DNA of 64,000 nt from Botryotinia globosa (GCA_014898425.1 RCSZ01000024.1:1-64000); one strand, 5' to 3'; positions 36,599 to 51,100 are shown, counted from the first letter of the stretch. The notes: a model not told the origin generated them from the sequence alone. Translations and numbers: made by a program.

Positions 36599-39068
36599 AT
36601 GTCATCTATTACCTCACAATTCGATCCGGATCTTTCTAGAGTTTGCCCCAACCAGATCAACTCAATCTCAAAGTCAAACTCGAATTCGAACTCCCCAAAT
36701 TCTGCGAAATCTCAGGAATCCCCTCATGCAAAATCTCAGGAAACGCTCTTGATCTCGATTCAAACCTTTTATGAACCCATCAACAAAGTTGCGCGAAAAC
36801 CCCTTCTCAAAGAACGTCTCCTATCGTTGTTGAACAAGGTTGAAACTGATTCCGAGGAATTGGCTTGTTTGGTGGAATACATGGAAAGAAATGGGACTTT
36901 GTATGAGATCTTTCAGGATGATCAAGGTAGAGCTAAGCTGCAGTTATATCGTCAAAGACTGTGGTGTGGAAGCTCACTAGAGGGCAGAATAAGGAAATTG
37001 GAGGCTGAAGTCATTGGGCAGGTTGGCTTAGATATATACGGCGTCTGGGGCATTTCTGGAAGGAGATTTGCAAAGAACACATTTGCAGTAGTGAGGTCCA
37101 TTTTGAGGGGTATTGAGAGGGCGCTTGATCCTTCGAGCTCTCAAAGTCAGTCGTCGACACCACGAGCAGGAGGATATGATGGCTGGGAGATTACTAAGGG
37201 TAGGAGGGATAAGTTGGTTGAATTGGTGAGAGAATACTGTCAAATGAAAGGCTGGAATGGTGAAATGGATGTGCAAGAGAGGGAACTAGAATCGGGATTC
37301 GCTACTGGGCCTGGGATGAAGTCTTTTCATGAATGGTTGATGACACATCATTGGTGGTTGGATTCGACATCATATCCACGTTTAGGCAATTCGAAAAAGC
37401 GAAAACTTTTGATGTCGACGGTCACGACAAGGGCGAAAGGAAAAGCAAAGAGGATTTTAGATGGAAAGAGGAGAAAAGTTGCCAACAAATCGCTGTATGT
37501 ATCTTCGACATCTTCTGTGCCTGCAACACCTTCTTCATCCATATCTCTGGAAGCGAAAATTTTCTCAGACTCCGAAGGTTAGTGTGATTCCCACGCCGTT
37601 AGGGTCAATGTCTTAAATTATTGATCATCTACTAGTGCATGAGGAAGACGACGAGAACCTTGACGATATCGAGTACCCGAGATCGAATAGAGACGTCGAG
37701 AATCGTTTTAGTATGGACATGGAAGATTATGGTGATGATACTATGTTTGATGGAGGCTCAGAGGCAGGAGATATCGTGGGGGCAGATGTCGAAGGACGTG
37801 GAAAACAACAACGAAGGAAGGCTCTTGACCGGACTATCGAAGGCAATCTCCTCAGCACCAGCATTCAATATGAAAGCGAAAAGTCTAAAACACAAACGTT
37901 ACACAATAGAAACCACCCTAAAGGATCAGCCAGGCCAGCACTTGAAATCTTGGGAGACAAGGAGCAAAATTCGAGGTTCAATTTGGATAGGAGCTCACCA
38001 ACACCAGCTATCGGCTTCGGCTCTGGACATGGTGGCCGACTATACAATGGAAGGCATCATGATGGAGGATCGGATCAAAGATTTATTGAATCAATTGAAC
38101 GAGGTTTCACCCTTGAAGATGAAGAAGAAGATGATGATGATAATGATGATGAAGGAGAAGAAGGAGAAGAAGGAGGGGGAGAAGACGAAGACGAAGAAAG
38201 TGTACAAGGCAACAATGGACAACGTGTGATGTCTAGAAATAAGGACATCGAGCGTATGAGGTATAATGAAGGTAATGGTGATGACGATGGTGGTGATGAT
38301 GATGATCAAGAAGATGATGATAAAGATGAGGATGGTCGGATTGGATCCGAAAAGGACGATGTAACTGAATTCGGGGAAGCAGAAGAGGACTTGCAATTGG
38401 GACAGACGATGGATAGTGAGGAGGGTGAAGGAGAGATTACTTTCAAGAGTGCAGGAACTATGAACATGGACACATTTTCAAATGCAGATGATAATCAAAG
38501 GGAAATTTTTGAATCATCGACCGCTTTGTTATCTTCTCATTCCGCATCCATTCCCATTTCTTCGCTTGACATACGAGGTGTGGATAGCAATACTGTTTTG
38601 AAAGAACATCATCGATTATTTGTACAACGAATGAACAAGTTATGGAACAAGCAAGCTTCTCTACTAAAAAAGATATGGGAGTGTGATGGGAAGATTTTCA
38701 AAACCAAGGCAGCTGTCGAAGTAGCGAAAAAGGAATTGGAAAAATGGAAGCGAGTAGGAAGGGAATGTCTGGAGAGTTTTGATCAGTTAGGGTTGGACTT
38801 GGGGTTGGAAAATACAAATGCAGATGTAGGTGATGATGTTTGGGAAAATGTTAAGAATGGAATGAGGGAGGCAGCTTACAGGGGAAGGGTTAGGATGAAG
38901 GAATTGGACGAATTAATGAAGGAGAGGAGGGAGTTTGAGGAGAGGTGGAGGGTTATAGAGAGGTGGATGGTAAGGGGGGATGGTTTTGAGTTTGAGGAGG
39001 AGGGGAATGTCAATGATGGTAACGGCGAGGGTAATGATGAGAGTGGTAGTGACGGAGTTGAAAGGTGA
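36599..39068 (+). CDS. 803-aa acidic/coiled-coil protein, probably nuclear, 2 exons
   Basis: Exons are 36599-37577 and 37636-39068, joined over a 58-bp intron (GTTAGT...CTACTAG). The splice restores one frame of 2412 nt through GAA-GTG-CAT. The ATG at 36599 follows a CT-rich leader and is the first in frame. Residues 1-60 are Ser/Asn-rich. Residues ~60-250 look globular (PLLKERLLSLLNKVETDSEE and GLDIYGVWGISGRRFAKN regions). Basic clusters KKRK (266-269) and KRRK (~290) suggest a nuclear localisation signal. Residues ~480-565 are an Asp/Glu tract. Residues ~645-780 are heptad-like (RLFVQRMNKLWNKQASLLKK, AAVEVAKKELEKWKRV, ELMKERREFEERWRVIERWM). Known families with acidic tracts and NLSs include chromatin and ribosome-biogenesis factors, but I recognise no named domain. 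It is the only gene in island 2. Confidence 0.8.
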
Positions 39069-39839
39069 GGAGAATGAGAGGTAAAGAGGACAAGATATAT
39101 CTTGTGTGGATAGATAGTGTTTTTGGGTGATTTGATGTATATTGATAGGTATTCAAACATGTGCCTTGCAATATAACTCGGAAGCTTGGTCGAGCCGAAT
39201 TCAAATAAAATTCCTGGAATTATTCTTGCTTCAAACTTGAACGGAATGCTGTGCAACCATTTGACTCTGGCTTGACTTTCAATTTTTGGGAGGGAGGGGG
39301 AAGAATATAAGGTATGTGAGGTGAGTAAAGCATGTGAAGTATGAATCGGCGATATCAGGAAGGGGGTAGCGATGGGGGCGGGTGGGGAAGCAGGAGGAGA
39401 TTATTCGAACCTTTTAAAAGAGAATGTAGATGAACAAAAATCACAATGGAAAGTTTCCGGTGCTGTCAATTTTAAAAGCAAATCCCAAAAACATAGGCGG
39501 GTAGGATTTGGAAGAGAATGGAAGAATATAGAAGCGGAGAAATCTATTTGAATTTCACAAAAGAAGTATGAATACCGGGGGAAAGTAGTGGAAAGTTTCC
39601 GTTGCTCTAAATTATGGGGGCAATCCCTCAAGTTGCCATAGGCCGTTGCGCCAGAAACGTTGGAGATTTCAGAGCAAAGCGAAAAGGCTTCCACCGCAGT
39701 GAACCTCGGAGATCCAGCGGAGTGTCACTTGGTCTCTTCAGTCTGATTAACTATGCCATACTATATACTATTGATTATATTTCTGTAAAAGAATACTGAG
39801 ATTCTATATAGAATTTTTGTAATTATATATTCTCCTCAT
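39069..39839. other. 3' flank and intergenic DNA, no supported gene
   Basis: Gene-like base composition continues to about 39770. A short duplicated motif GGAAAGTTTCCG(G/T)TGCT occurs at 39446 and 39591. Small frames on both strands lack any support. Confidence 0.45.
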
Positions 39840-40345
39840 TGTTGGAGGTTAAATATTATAATAATAAGAATAAATATTAGAATAAATATCAGAATAAATA
39901 TCAGAATAAATATCAGAATTAATATCAGAATAAATATCAGAATAAATATCAGAATAAATATTAGAATAAATATTAGAATAAATATTATTATAATAATAGT
40001 AAAAGATCTAGTTAGTTTAGGCTTAGGAACAAATCGAATATATATAATAAGAGTTGAATTAAAATCAATTTATAAAAGCTAGGCTGAATTGAGATGAAAT
40101 TACTTGCTTTTTCTAGATTTTATTTAAAGAATATCCTAGATTTATATAGTTTATAATAAAATTCTAATATATTCTAGACTTATAAATAAAATCAATTTAA
40201 ATCAAATTCCATAGAATCATTTTATATAATAAAAAGAAAGTATAATCAATTAAATTTAATCAATTTTTTACATACTTTTACATACTTTTATTTAATTTTA
40301 TTATAGATCAATTTGATAAAAGATATTATTATATAATTATATAAT
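39840..40345. repeat. LTR-like direct repeat, left copy, at the island/AT boundary
   Basis: It starts TGTTGGAGGTTAAATATTAT, then a 12-bp array, then AAAAGATCTAGTTAGTTTAG. It continues colinearly with 41638-42010 (TATTGAAGGTTGAATATAAT ... AAAAGATTTAATTAATTTAG ... AAAGAAAGTATAATcAAT ... AAAGATATTATTATA). Differences are mostly transitions. The 3' boundary is uncertain. The pair encloses ~0.5 kb of non-coding DNA plus the nested foldback, so this looks like another TRIM/LARD-type element. Confidence 0.55.
39866..39985. repeat. 12-bp array inside the left LTR-like repeat
   Basis: About ten copies of AATAAATATCAG (variants with TTAG). The right LTR-like copy (41638-42010) has no array at the matching place, so the expansion is specific to this copy. 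Confidence 0.9.
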
Positions 40346-40799
40346 ATTATAATATGAAATTTAATTATATATGTATTAGTTATCCAGATAATTTTTAATT
40401 AGTAAGATATTAATAAGTGATTTAGTGGATTTATTATGAATTTTTATATTCATTATTTAAAGTTATAAAATATTATAAAGTAAGAGATTTAAGTATTAAG
40501 GATTATTTATTATAGGTAAGTGAATAAAGAAGATTATTTGAAATTTTTTATAAAAGGATTTGTTTTTAACTGAATTGTAAGTTGGATGTTAGATGAGATA
40601 GAGAATTATATTGTATATTAAGATTGAATAATAGTTTAATAGAGGATTAAAAAGTTATTATCAATATGTATATATTAATGTAACTCAATAAGAGTATTAT
40701 ATATTATTGAAGAAGTTATTGAGTGTAATGAAGATGAGAATTGTATTTCGAAGTTGTGAGTTTGTAGTAAATCAGGAGTTTTTGATGTTTAGAGTAGTA

Positions 40800-41599
40800 A
40801 GTCGACCACCCTACTTTCGGGCCACCCCTGTTTTGGGCTACCCTTTTACACCAAAAATCACTTTTTGGACCTGTCAATATCTCTATCAATATTAAATATA
40901 ATTTAATAAAAATTTATATATATATAATTCAAACTATTTTAGGCTTATGTTAGAGTTTTTAGAATTTTAGGCTTTTTCTAGATCGATTTTTAGAGCTTCA
41001 AATATCGATTTTCAATTTACATACAAATCATATACAAATTTAAAATTTTATAAAATCTATAATAACTTTTAAGGAAGAATAGCTAAAAATAAATTATAAA
41101 ATTTATTATAAACTTATAAGATAGTTAATTTGAACGATCTTGAAAAAAATAAAAAATTCCTTATAAATAAATATTTAAAAGAATACCCTCAAAACTGCAG
41201 GGATTATTTATACTACTTTTAACTCACTGTATACTATATCTCTATATTTATTCATTTTTTTGAAAGAAAAATTAAATTTCTATATAAATTTCAATTTAAA
41301 TTTTTCAAAAAGATATACAATTTTCTTTTAATAATTGTTGTTAAAAAGTTATTAAAGATTTTATAAAATTTTAAATTTGTATGTGATTTATATGTAAATT
41401 GAAAATCGATATTTTGAAGCTCTAAAAATCGATCCAGAAAAATCTCAAAATTTTAAAAAATTTAATATAAGCCTAAAATGGTTTGAATTATATATATATA
41501 GATTTTTATTAAATTATATTCAATATTAATAAAGATATTGATAAATCAAAAAAGTGATTTTTGATGTAAAAGGGGGGCCCGAAAGTGGGGTATTCGACT
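40800..41599. mobile_element. 800-bp foldback / MITE with TA target site
   Basis: The terminal inverted repeats are about 280 bp (40800-41079 and 41320-41599). They start AGTCGACCACCCTACTTTCG and, in reverse complement, AGTCGAATACCCCACTTTCG. Flanking TA dinucleotides at 40798-40799 and 41600-41601 match Tc1/mariner/pogo-type target duplication. The ~240-bp loop has no ORF, so the element is non-autonomous. The right arm carries more transitions than the left. Confidence 0.75.
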
Positions 41600-41637
41600 T
41601 ATTGAATGTATGTTGGATTTCAAATCTATTTTTGATA

Positions 41638-42010
41638 GTATTGAAGGTTGAATATAATAATAATAATATTAATAATAAAAGATTTAATTAATTTAGGTTT
41701 TAGGGATAAATTAAATATATATAATAAGAGTTGAATTAAAATCAATTTATAAGAGTTAGATTGAATTAAAATAAAATTGTTCATTCTTTTAAAGTTCTTT
41801 TTAAAGAATATTTTAATTTTATACAGTTTATAGTAAAATTCTAATATATTTTATATTTATCAGTAAAATTAATTTAAATTAAACTTTATAAAATCATTTT
41901 TTATAATAAAAAGAAAGTATAATTAATAAAATTGGATTTTATATATATATTATTTTAATTCTAGTTTTATTTTTTTTAATATTATAAATCAATTCAATAA
42001 AAGATATTAT
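41638..42010. repeat. LTR-like direct repeat, right copy
   Basis: Colinear partner of 39840-40345 without the 12-bp array. It starts TATTGAAGGTTGAATATAAT, a RIP-type derivative of TGTTGGAGGTTAAAT. DNA from 42011 to 42226 is AT-rich with no further feature. Confidence 0.5.
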
Positions 42011-42383
42011 TATAATATTATATTTTAATTAATTGTTTCAAATTATATAAAGTTTAATTTGATTTTAAAACTTTATTCTTTAATTTATTAAATCCTTTTA
42101 ATAAATTTAAAAATAATAATAATATATCAATATTATTTTATACAAATATCAATATTATATTAATTTTATAAATTAATTAATTATATTTAAAAAAATTTAA
42201 ATTATTAAAATCCATTTTTATATAACTGTCACGGCGCCAACTACGTTGTCTTCGTGCCTTAGGCAGGGAACATTAGTATATCCTTAGTATATCTTACTTC
42301 CTATAATAAGACCTCATTCTTTCATAGCTTTTAGAATCCTTATAATATAATATAAATCTTTACCTATATCTTAATAGTTTGTA

Positions 42384-43707
42384 AGAGTTGAGGCCCCGGC
42401 TTATCGTACATTTAAGTAAGATTAGGGTAATCATCTAATTTTATATATTCTATTTTAAAGATTCAATTATTATTCTAAAATTCATTATTTTCAACTCAAA
42501 TTCAAAATAGATATTGAATATAATCACGAAGATAATAATGATAAATTTCATCGAAATCGATATACTCCTTGATACTCTAAAATTATTTAAGTTAGAATTG
42601 ATAGAAAATTCTAAAAATAAATCACTTCAAATTTAGATATACTACAATCCACTACAAAAAGTATATTTAAATTTAATTTGATTAAAAGAATTTGGAAAAG
42701 AAAGGCTTATTAAAAGTCTATAATAATTACTAAACAGATTCATCGAATTATAAGAACAATTGCTAAAAATTGGAATAAAAGGAAAATGACTTTCGAACAA
42801 ATGAAAAATATATTTGATATTAAAACTTCGATATATACAATTCAAAAGGAATTGTATTGATATAGATATAGAAAATATATAGTATATCCTAAATCCTTTA
42901 TCTCAAAAATATAAACAAAAAAGAGATTAGATTTTGCTTACAAATATCACTGATAAAAAACTAATAATATTATTACTACTAAATCAAAAGAGGAAAATTA
43001 AAGGCTAGTTATATAATCAGATAAAAACACTTTCGAGCTAGAAAAAGCAGATAGAATATAAATTATTAAACAAATTGATAAAAAAAAGCATATTGATTAT
43101 ATTAAATCAATATATCGATTAGAAAAAATATCGGTAATGATATAAAATATAATCAACTGAAACTATAAATCTCTATTAATCTTATTGGAAAAGCTTGAGA
43201 ACAATAAAAGCATTACTTCCAAAATATATATATAATAAATCCTTAAACCTATTATATTCTTATTATTCAATAAATTAAAATCTAAATATATATTCATAAA
43301 AAACGATTCTAAAATATATTCAAAATATATTTATAAAATTCGATTGGAATATGATATACAAGACTTTGATTGACTACCTTCCTCTTCGAATTTTAATTCA
43401 ATTAAAAAAATATAATAATAAATAAAAAAGGAACTAAAAAAGCTATTATTTATATCTACTTCTATAAAAAAATTGAAATATAAATTGAAAGCTTTTTAAA
43501 ATAAACTAGATCTCTTAGATTTCAGATTATATATTAAGAGATTAATTTATAAGATTGAAGATATAATTGAAATACAAGAATTAAATACTATTCATTAATA
43601 TAATATTCAATTTTTAAAAGATTATATTATATAATTGATTTATTATTAAATTTTAAAGAATGAGATCGAAAAATGAATAGTGTGCGATAAGCCGGGGCCT
43701 CAACTCT
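42384..43707 (+). mobile_element. Tc1/mariner transposon, RIP-dead, TA target site
   Basis: The 27-bp inverted repeats start AGAGTTGAGGCCCCGGCTTA and differ at one base. Flanking TA is at 42382-42383 and 43708-43709, and the 1324-bp length fits an autonomous Tc1-like element. + strand transposase remnants in order: YRYRKYIVYP then KSFISKI and KKRLDFAYKYH (~42860-42950); HIDYIKSIYRLEKISVMI (~43090); KSIYxx...LKPIIFLLF (~43235); YIFIKNDSKIYSKY (~43290); DFDxLPSSNFNSIKKI (~43365-43410), equivalent to the WPPxSPDLNPIE block. RIP stop codons interrupt the frame. The inverted-repeat tips keep their CpGs. Confidence 0.85.
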
Positions 43708-44974
43708 TACTATTTTTTATAAGCTATTATAACTTCATTTCAGAAATCGAAATTATTATTGAAATTGTATTCCAATTGTTTATTAATTATTTTGATTATA
43801 TTTACTATTGATTTACTATATATATTGATATTATATATAATTATCAAAGTTATATTCCAATTGTATTAATTATATCTATTATTGATCTACTATATACTAT
43901 TTAAAATAATTCTGTTAGAAAGTAGTAAAATTGTATTAATTGATTACAAATTATTCTTACAAAATTCCTTTTAAAATTAATTTCTATTGAAAGAATAATT
44001 AATTGAATATTTATATCTAATCTATTTTTATAATTCCTTTTCTTAAACTATATTCTTAAATCTATTGAAATTGATATCTTTTTATTTATAGATTTATTCA
44101 ATAATTCAAATATTATATATTTCACAATTATTCAAATTATATTTATTTTGATTAAATTGATTATAAACTCATTATAAGATCAAATTGCTATAGTGTAAGC
44201 CTAAATTATTGATATTTAATCAAAAATTATTGAATTAAAGGATATAATTAAAATATTAAAAATTGTTATTTGTAACAATCTACAAGTTCTACTCTACTAT
44301 AAATGTCTAATTATTTCTAAAAAATTAAATAATAATAAATAATAATAAATAAAATATTACAAAATATTAAGATTAATATATAGTGTAATGTAATTAATTA
44401 TTATTTAATTATAAATTATAAAAATGAACTAGAATTTCAAAAGATTATATTTCTTATCAATCTACTTTTTGGTTTTATTTATATAAATAATCATATATAT
44501 TTCAATATAATTATTGATAATCTATATAATTTTAATCTTTGATTTTCTAGATGGTGTATCATAATCAATATTTAGTAAAAATTAAATAATAATATTAAAT
44601 CTTGAATTTTTTATATAAAATCTTTATAAATTATAATAGGTGTAAAATAAAAAAGATTTTATTTAATAATTTTATTATCAAATTCAAATAGTTTATTAAT
44701 AAATATAGAAAGATTATTGAACAATAAATTATTAATTTCAAATTCAAGGTTTTATAAAAACTAATTGATATTTTAATTAATTGTATTAATAAACCTTTTA
44801 CTATCGATATTGATGTGTAAGTAATTTGATAGTAAAATATTTATAATGATTTAGAAAAAAAACCTTATTTCAATAATTAATATAAGAATTAGAATACTAA
44901 TTTTGATTATAATCAATTGAAATCTTATAATAAAAAGCAAGCTTTAATTATAGTTTCTTTTATATCGAATCTTT

Positions 44975-45124
44975 TGTCACGGCGCCAACTACGTTGCCTT
45001 CGTGCCTTAGGCACGAACCCTTAGCGTACCCTTAGCATACCCTATTTCCTATAATAAGGCCTCAATCTTTTATAGCACTTAAAACCCTTATAATATAATA
45101 TAAATCTTTACTCATACCCTAACA
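44975..45124 (+). mobile_element. 5' LTR of inner Gypsy, RIP-spared
   Basis: TGTCACGGCGCCAACTACGT...CCCTAACA. CpG and CpA sites in the first ~70 bp are largely intact. Confidence 0.9.
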
Positions 45125-48100
45125 ATTTGTATCATTTACTTAGAAATTATTATAATTTTATTTTAAAAATATTTATTTAAATCATATTTCAATTGCTTCG
45201 ATTATCTTAATCCCATCGAAATTATAATTTGATTGTATTGATTAAATCTATTGTTAATTTATTATAAATAATTTTGCCATTTCAATAAAATTATTTGATT
45301 GTATTAGAATATATTCATATTGATTTATTATTAAAAACAAAAGTATTCTAGAAATAATTAATTAAACAATTATATCTAATCTACCTTTACAATTCCTTTT
45401 CTTAAATTATATTATTGATTTCATTAAAATTAATATTTTCTTATTTATAGATTTATTCAACAATTCAAACATTATATATTTTATAACTATTTAAACTATA
45501 TTTACTTTAATTAAAACGATTATAATTTTATTATAAAAACAAATTGTTGTAATATATATCCAAGTTAATAAAACTCAATTATAAATTATTGAATTACAAA
45601 ATATAATTGAAATACTAAAGATTATTATTTATAATAATTCAAAAATCTTATTTTATTAAAGATATTTAATTTTTTTTAAGAAATTCAATGGTGATGAGTA
45701 AGATATTATAAAGCATTAGAATTAATATATAATATTTTGTAGTGTAATCAATTATTATTTAATTACAAATTATAAAAACAAATCAAAATTCTAGTAGATT
45801 ATATTCTTTGTTAGTTTATTTTTTAATTTAATTTATACAAATAATCAAATATATTTCGATATAATTATAGATAATTTATACGATTTCAATTTTTAGTCTT
45901 TTAGATAATATACTGTAATAAGCATCTGAAATAAATTGAATAAATAATATTAAACTTTTGATCTTTTATAAAAGATTTTTATAAATTATAACAAATATAA
46001 AATAAAAAAAACTTGATTTAATAATTTTATTATTGAGTTTAAATAGTTTATTATTAAATACAAAAAAACTATTAAATAATAAATCACTAATCTTAAATTC
46101 AAAATTTTATAAAAATTGATTGATACTTTAATCAATTGTTTTAATAAACTTTTTATTATCGATATTAATATATAAACAATCTAATAACAAAATATTTATA
46201 ATAATCTAAAAAAAAAACTTATTTTGATAATCAATGTAAAAGCTAAAATACTAATTTCAATTATAATCAATCAAGACATTATAATAGAAAATCAATTTTA
46301 ATTCTAGTTTTTTCTATATTAAAATTATTTAATAACTCTATATAATTAAATGTTATTCAATAAAATCAATATTTTTTATCTTACTATATTCAAAAACAAT
46401 ATTTTAATTTTAGCCTTTATTTTTATTATAAGAAATCAAATTATATTAAAAATGATTGTAATAAAAAACAAGTTAACAATATAAAGTATAATATCAATAC
46501 TAATATAAAATATAATCTTTATATTAATCATTTCTTTATAGTTAATCAATATCAAAACTCTAGATTTTATTATAATATTATTAATTCCTTATATCAAAAC
46601 CCATTCCCATTTATTAATCATTTTTCAGTTATATTATTATATTATATTTCATCAATCCCCTTTAGCCTTATTCAAAAACTTGATTTGGAAATATATATTA
46701 AAAAATTTGTTTATTCAAAGAAAAGTAAAAGTTTAATTCTTTAATCCAATATATTAAAAAATTAATTTCGATTTATAATTGCAAATCGAGGTTTTTTGTA
46801 GGAAATTTATTTTTGTAGATTAGAAAATCAATTATATCTAAAGATTCTTTATATCTTAAAATAATAAATAATAAATCTTTTAAAATTTTAATAAAAATCT
46901 TTTTTATATTTAATATAATTATTTTGTTTATTAGTTTTATAGATAATGAAATTATAAACTATGGTTTTATTAATAAAAAAATCGTTTTCAAGCTTTAAAT
47001 ACTTATATATTCTCTTTTCTATATTTATTATTTATTTCTAACTAATGAAAAACTTTTCAATATCCTTTCTCAATATATACTCCTAAATATATAAATTAAT
47101 AATTATCAGAAAATCAATTTATTTTATATTATTATTTTATCAATTGTAAATCCAATAATCCTTAATTTTCTTTAATTTTAATATTATAATCCTATTATCA
47201 ATTAATTAATAATAATATTCAAATTTGTATTCATATATTGTTTGAAATATTATTACTTTATTGATATTATAACAATTATTATTTCTAATATATTTAATAA
47301 CTATAAAATAATTTTGCTAAAAAATAATAAAGTTATATCAATCAATTTCAAATCGTTTTTATAAAAACTTATTCCAAAATCAGTTTTTATAAAAGATATT
47401 ATTAACAAAAACTTCAAAGTTAAATTCTTACTATTTTGAGATCAATCAGCAATTCTCAAATCTATCGAAACCTTAAATATTCAAAAAAACCCTAATATTA
47501 TTAACCTCGAAAACAACAAAAATAAAAACCTTTATTATATTTATTATATTAATAATAAAACGAATATCCAAATTAAAATGATTTCTAATTATTTATTTTT
47601 AAAATCAATTTTAATTCAATTTATTATTAATTCTAAAAAACATAAAAAACCATTATAAAATCAAAATATTTTATTTTTATTATTATTATTATTATCAAAT
47701 TTCTCAAATAAACCATTTAATATTATATAAAATATTCACTTTGAAATATAAGACATAAAATTCTTTACAACTAATAATTTTATATAATTTTATAAAAATA
47801 ATAATATTTATATTATAAAAGTATTTTAAAACAAATTAAATAGAATCTATAATCTATATTATATAATAACCAAGAATTCTATTTAATTATATTAAGATTT
47901 AATAAATAATAATATTAATAAATTTATAAAAAAGATAGATCAATTTATCCCTTCTATATTAAAGATTTAAAATAAACTATTTTTCTAGTTTTATAATTTA
48001 TATTTAGAATTTCTATCCTCTTTTTATCAACAAACTTTTATTATAATTTTTATAAAATTACAAAATCAAGATTATATCAGATAAGGAATTATTATATAAT

Positions 48101-51100
48101 AAAAGCTATCCAATATCCCTAACTAAACTTTAAATCATTTACAAATAATTTAATAATAATCTAAATAAAGAATTTATTTAGAAATTTTATTTTCAATTAA
48201 TCATTCCATTTTTTCTAATTATTAAATTAGAAAAAAGTATTTGAATTTATCAAAACTATCAAAATCTAAATAATATTATTATTAAAAACTAATATCTTCT
48301 ATTATTAATTAAAAACACTTTTGATATCTTATACTATACTAAAATCTATACTAAACTTAATATTATTACTACTTTTAATAAATTACAAATTATAAAAGAC
48401 TATAAATAAAAAACTATTTTCATTATTTATTTCAATCTATTTAAATTATTAATAATATCCTTCAAACTTTATAATATATTAATCTTATTCCAGAATTATA
48501 TTAATCATATTTTTTTCAATCTTTTGAATAGGATTTATATAATATATTTAAATAATATTTTGATTTACTTTAAAAATATTATAGATTATAAAAGATATAT
48601 TTATAAGATTATTTAATAATTAATTGATATTGGATTATAAATTAATATTAATAAGTGTAAATTTGAAACAAAAAAATCAAATATTTCAATTTGATTATTA
48701 TTCTAGAAAATATAGAGATGAATTTAAAGAAAATCAATATTATATTCAATTAAAAATCATTAATTAAATTTAAAAACCTTTAAAGTTTTTTTGGATTTGT
48801 TAATTTTTATTAATATTTTATTTATAATTTTTCTAAGATTATAGAATTCTTTAATTGCTTTTTGAAAAAGGAAAGGATATAAAACTAAGATTTTAAATAG
48901 GAAAATACTTTATAATATTAAAGAATACTTTCTTTTTTACTTCAATTTTTATTATATTTAATTATTATTATCATACAATTATTAAAACCAATATTTCTAA
49001 TTAAATCACAAATAATATCCTTTTATAATACAATAACAAAGGATATCTATATTTAATAATATATTTTTTATTAAAATACAATATTATTGAATAGAATTAT
49101 AAAATTTATAATAAAGAACTTTTAATAATTATAAAATCATTAAAAAAATAAAAACCCAAATTATATAATATTTAGAAATCATTTGAAATTATCACCAATT
49201 ATAAAAACCTTGAATAATTTATATCAATAAAGATACTAAATCAATAATAAGCTAAATAAACTAAATTCTTATCAAAATTCAATTTTTGTATTATATATCA
49301 ATCCAATTATAAAATTATTCATTTCAATACTTTAAGTCACAAAACTAAAGATTATTTAATATATATTAATTCTAACAATAATTGAGTCAAAAACTATTTA
49401 TAAATAATTCTTTCAGAATAAATATTTAATATTATTATATTTAAGAATATTATTTAATAAATAAATAGCGATTTGAATCTAATTGTAACCTTGATAAGTA
49501 TAATTATTTCTAATATCAATAAACTAATTAATAATCTTATTAATAAAGTATATAGATTATCTAAATTAATTATAATTATATATATAATATTTCGAAATTT
49601 TTCTATTTATCATTAATTATTAGATATTCGAAAGAATTTTTGAATAGTTTTATAAAATTGTAAATTAGTAAACAATAAGATTTTTTATTACAATCATCTT
49701 TTTATTTTTCTTTTTATCAAACTTTATATACAGTTTATATATTATATATATTTAATTAAATCAATTAAATATTTAGATTATATTAAGATTATTAATCTCA
49801 TCTTTTGTATATATTAATAGCTTAATATATCCAAGGAGATCAAGATATTTATATAAACTTATTAATTTTATTTTTATATTAAAGCTTTTCATTTTACTAT
49901 ATTTAGATTTTTTAAATTTTTACTAATATTGTTTTGTTTTTAATTTGATATTTTTATTAATTATATTATATTGTTATTAATCAATAAATACTATAGAAAA
50001 AAATATTAATATATCATTATAATTATCTATTATTTAATCAAAATACAATACTTTATATTAATTATAAAACTATCTATAAAGAAATTTGCAAATCGATTTG
50101 TTAAGAAAATCTATTGTTTATATAATGTTTTTAATAATATTATATTCAATAAAAACTTTCAATTTGTTTTTGAATTTTAAAAATATTTATTCAAATATTT
50201 ATTAATTATTTTGAAACGATTTTCTTTGTTTTATTCTGAATCTAATAATTAAATGAAAAAGATTAATATTATAATTGAATAATATTTTTACATTTTTATA
50301 AACTTTTATTAAAACAATTAATTCGATTGATTTCTATTTGCAAAATTTGTATTAAACAATATTATATTAGAAATTATTAGTATATCCTTATTTTTTGTTG
50401 ATTATAATTATCATTTATATTTTGAAATTAAATTGTTTATATCAACCTTATTAAATTTATTATATTAAAGAAGATAAGAGTTTTTCAAAGCTAATAAGAT
50501 TATAAATAGATTTAATTTTATTCTAATTAAATTTAAAGTATTTGTAATTTAATTAATTTAGAAATATAAAGATTATATTAATAAAATCTACATTAATATT
50601 TCTTTTTATAAAGAAAGTGATAAGATATAGATTAATATAAAGAATATAAAAATTAATTGTTTAATAAAAAAGAATAATAATAAATAGAATAGCTTTTATA
50701 AAATCTTCAAAATCTATAAATAGATCTATCTATTGTAATTTCTAATTAACTTCAAGATTTTTTTGGTATTTTATAATTTATTATTTCAATTGTTTCATTA
50801 TTTGTTAGGATTATTAGGTTAAGATATTATTAATATTATTAAATTATATAAAAATCAAGATTAAATTTTCAAAAAAAATAATGAAATATATAAAGAAATC
50901 GAATAATAGAAATTCAAAAAAATCCTTAATTGTTATAATAAATACAATTTTTATTATTATATCAAATAGAAATATTATTTATTATTATGGTAATTAATTA
51001 AAAATCTTTGAAATCAAAAGGGAATAATTATTGTATTTCATTTAATATATCTAAACAAATTAGATTTGTTTATATAAATTGGATTCAAAAAGTTTATTAT

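Noticed and set aside
37639..38396. Alternative frames (196 codons on +, 101 on -) over the 803-aa gene
   Set aside because: They overlap the longer spliced frame, and their Met/Lys-rich or Ile/Phe-rich composition is a by-product of GAT/GAA repeats in the acidic tract.
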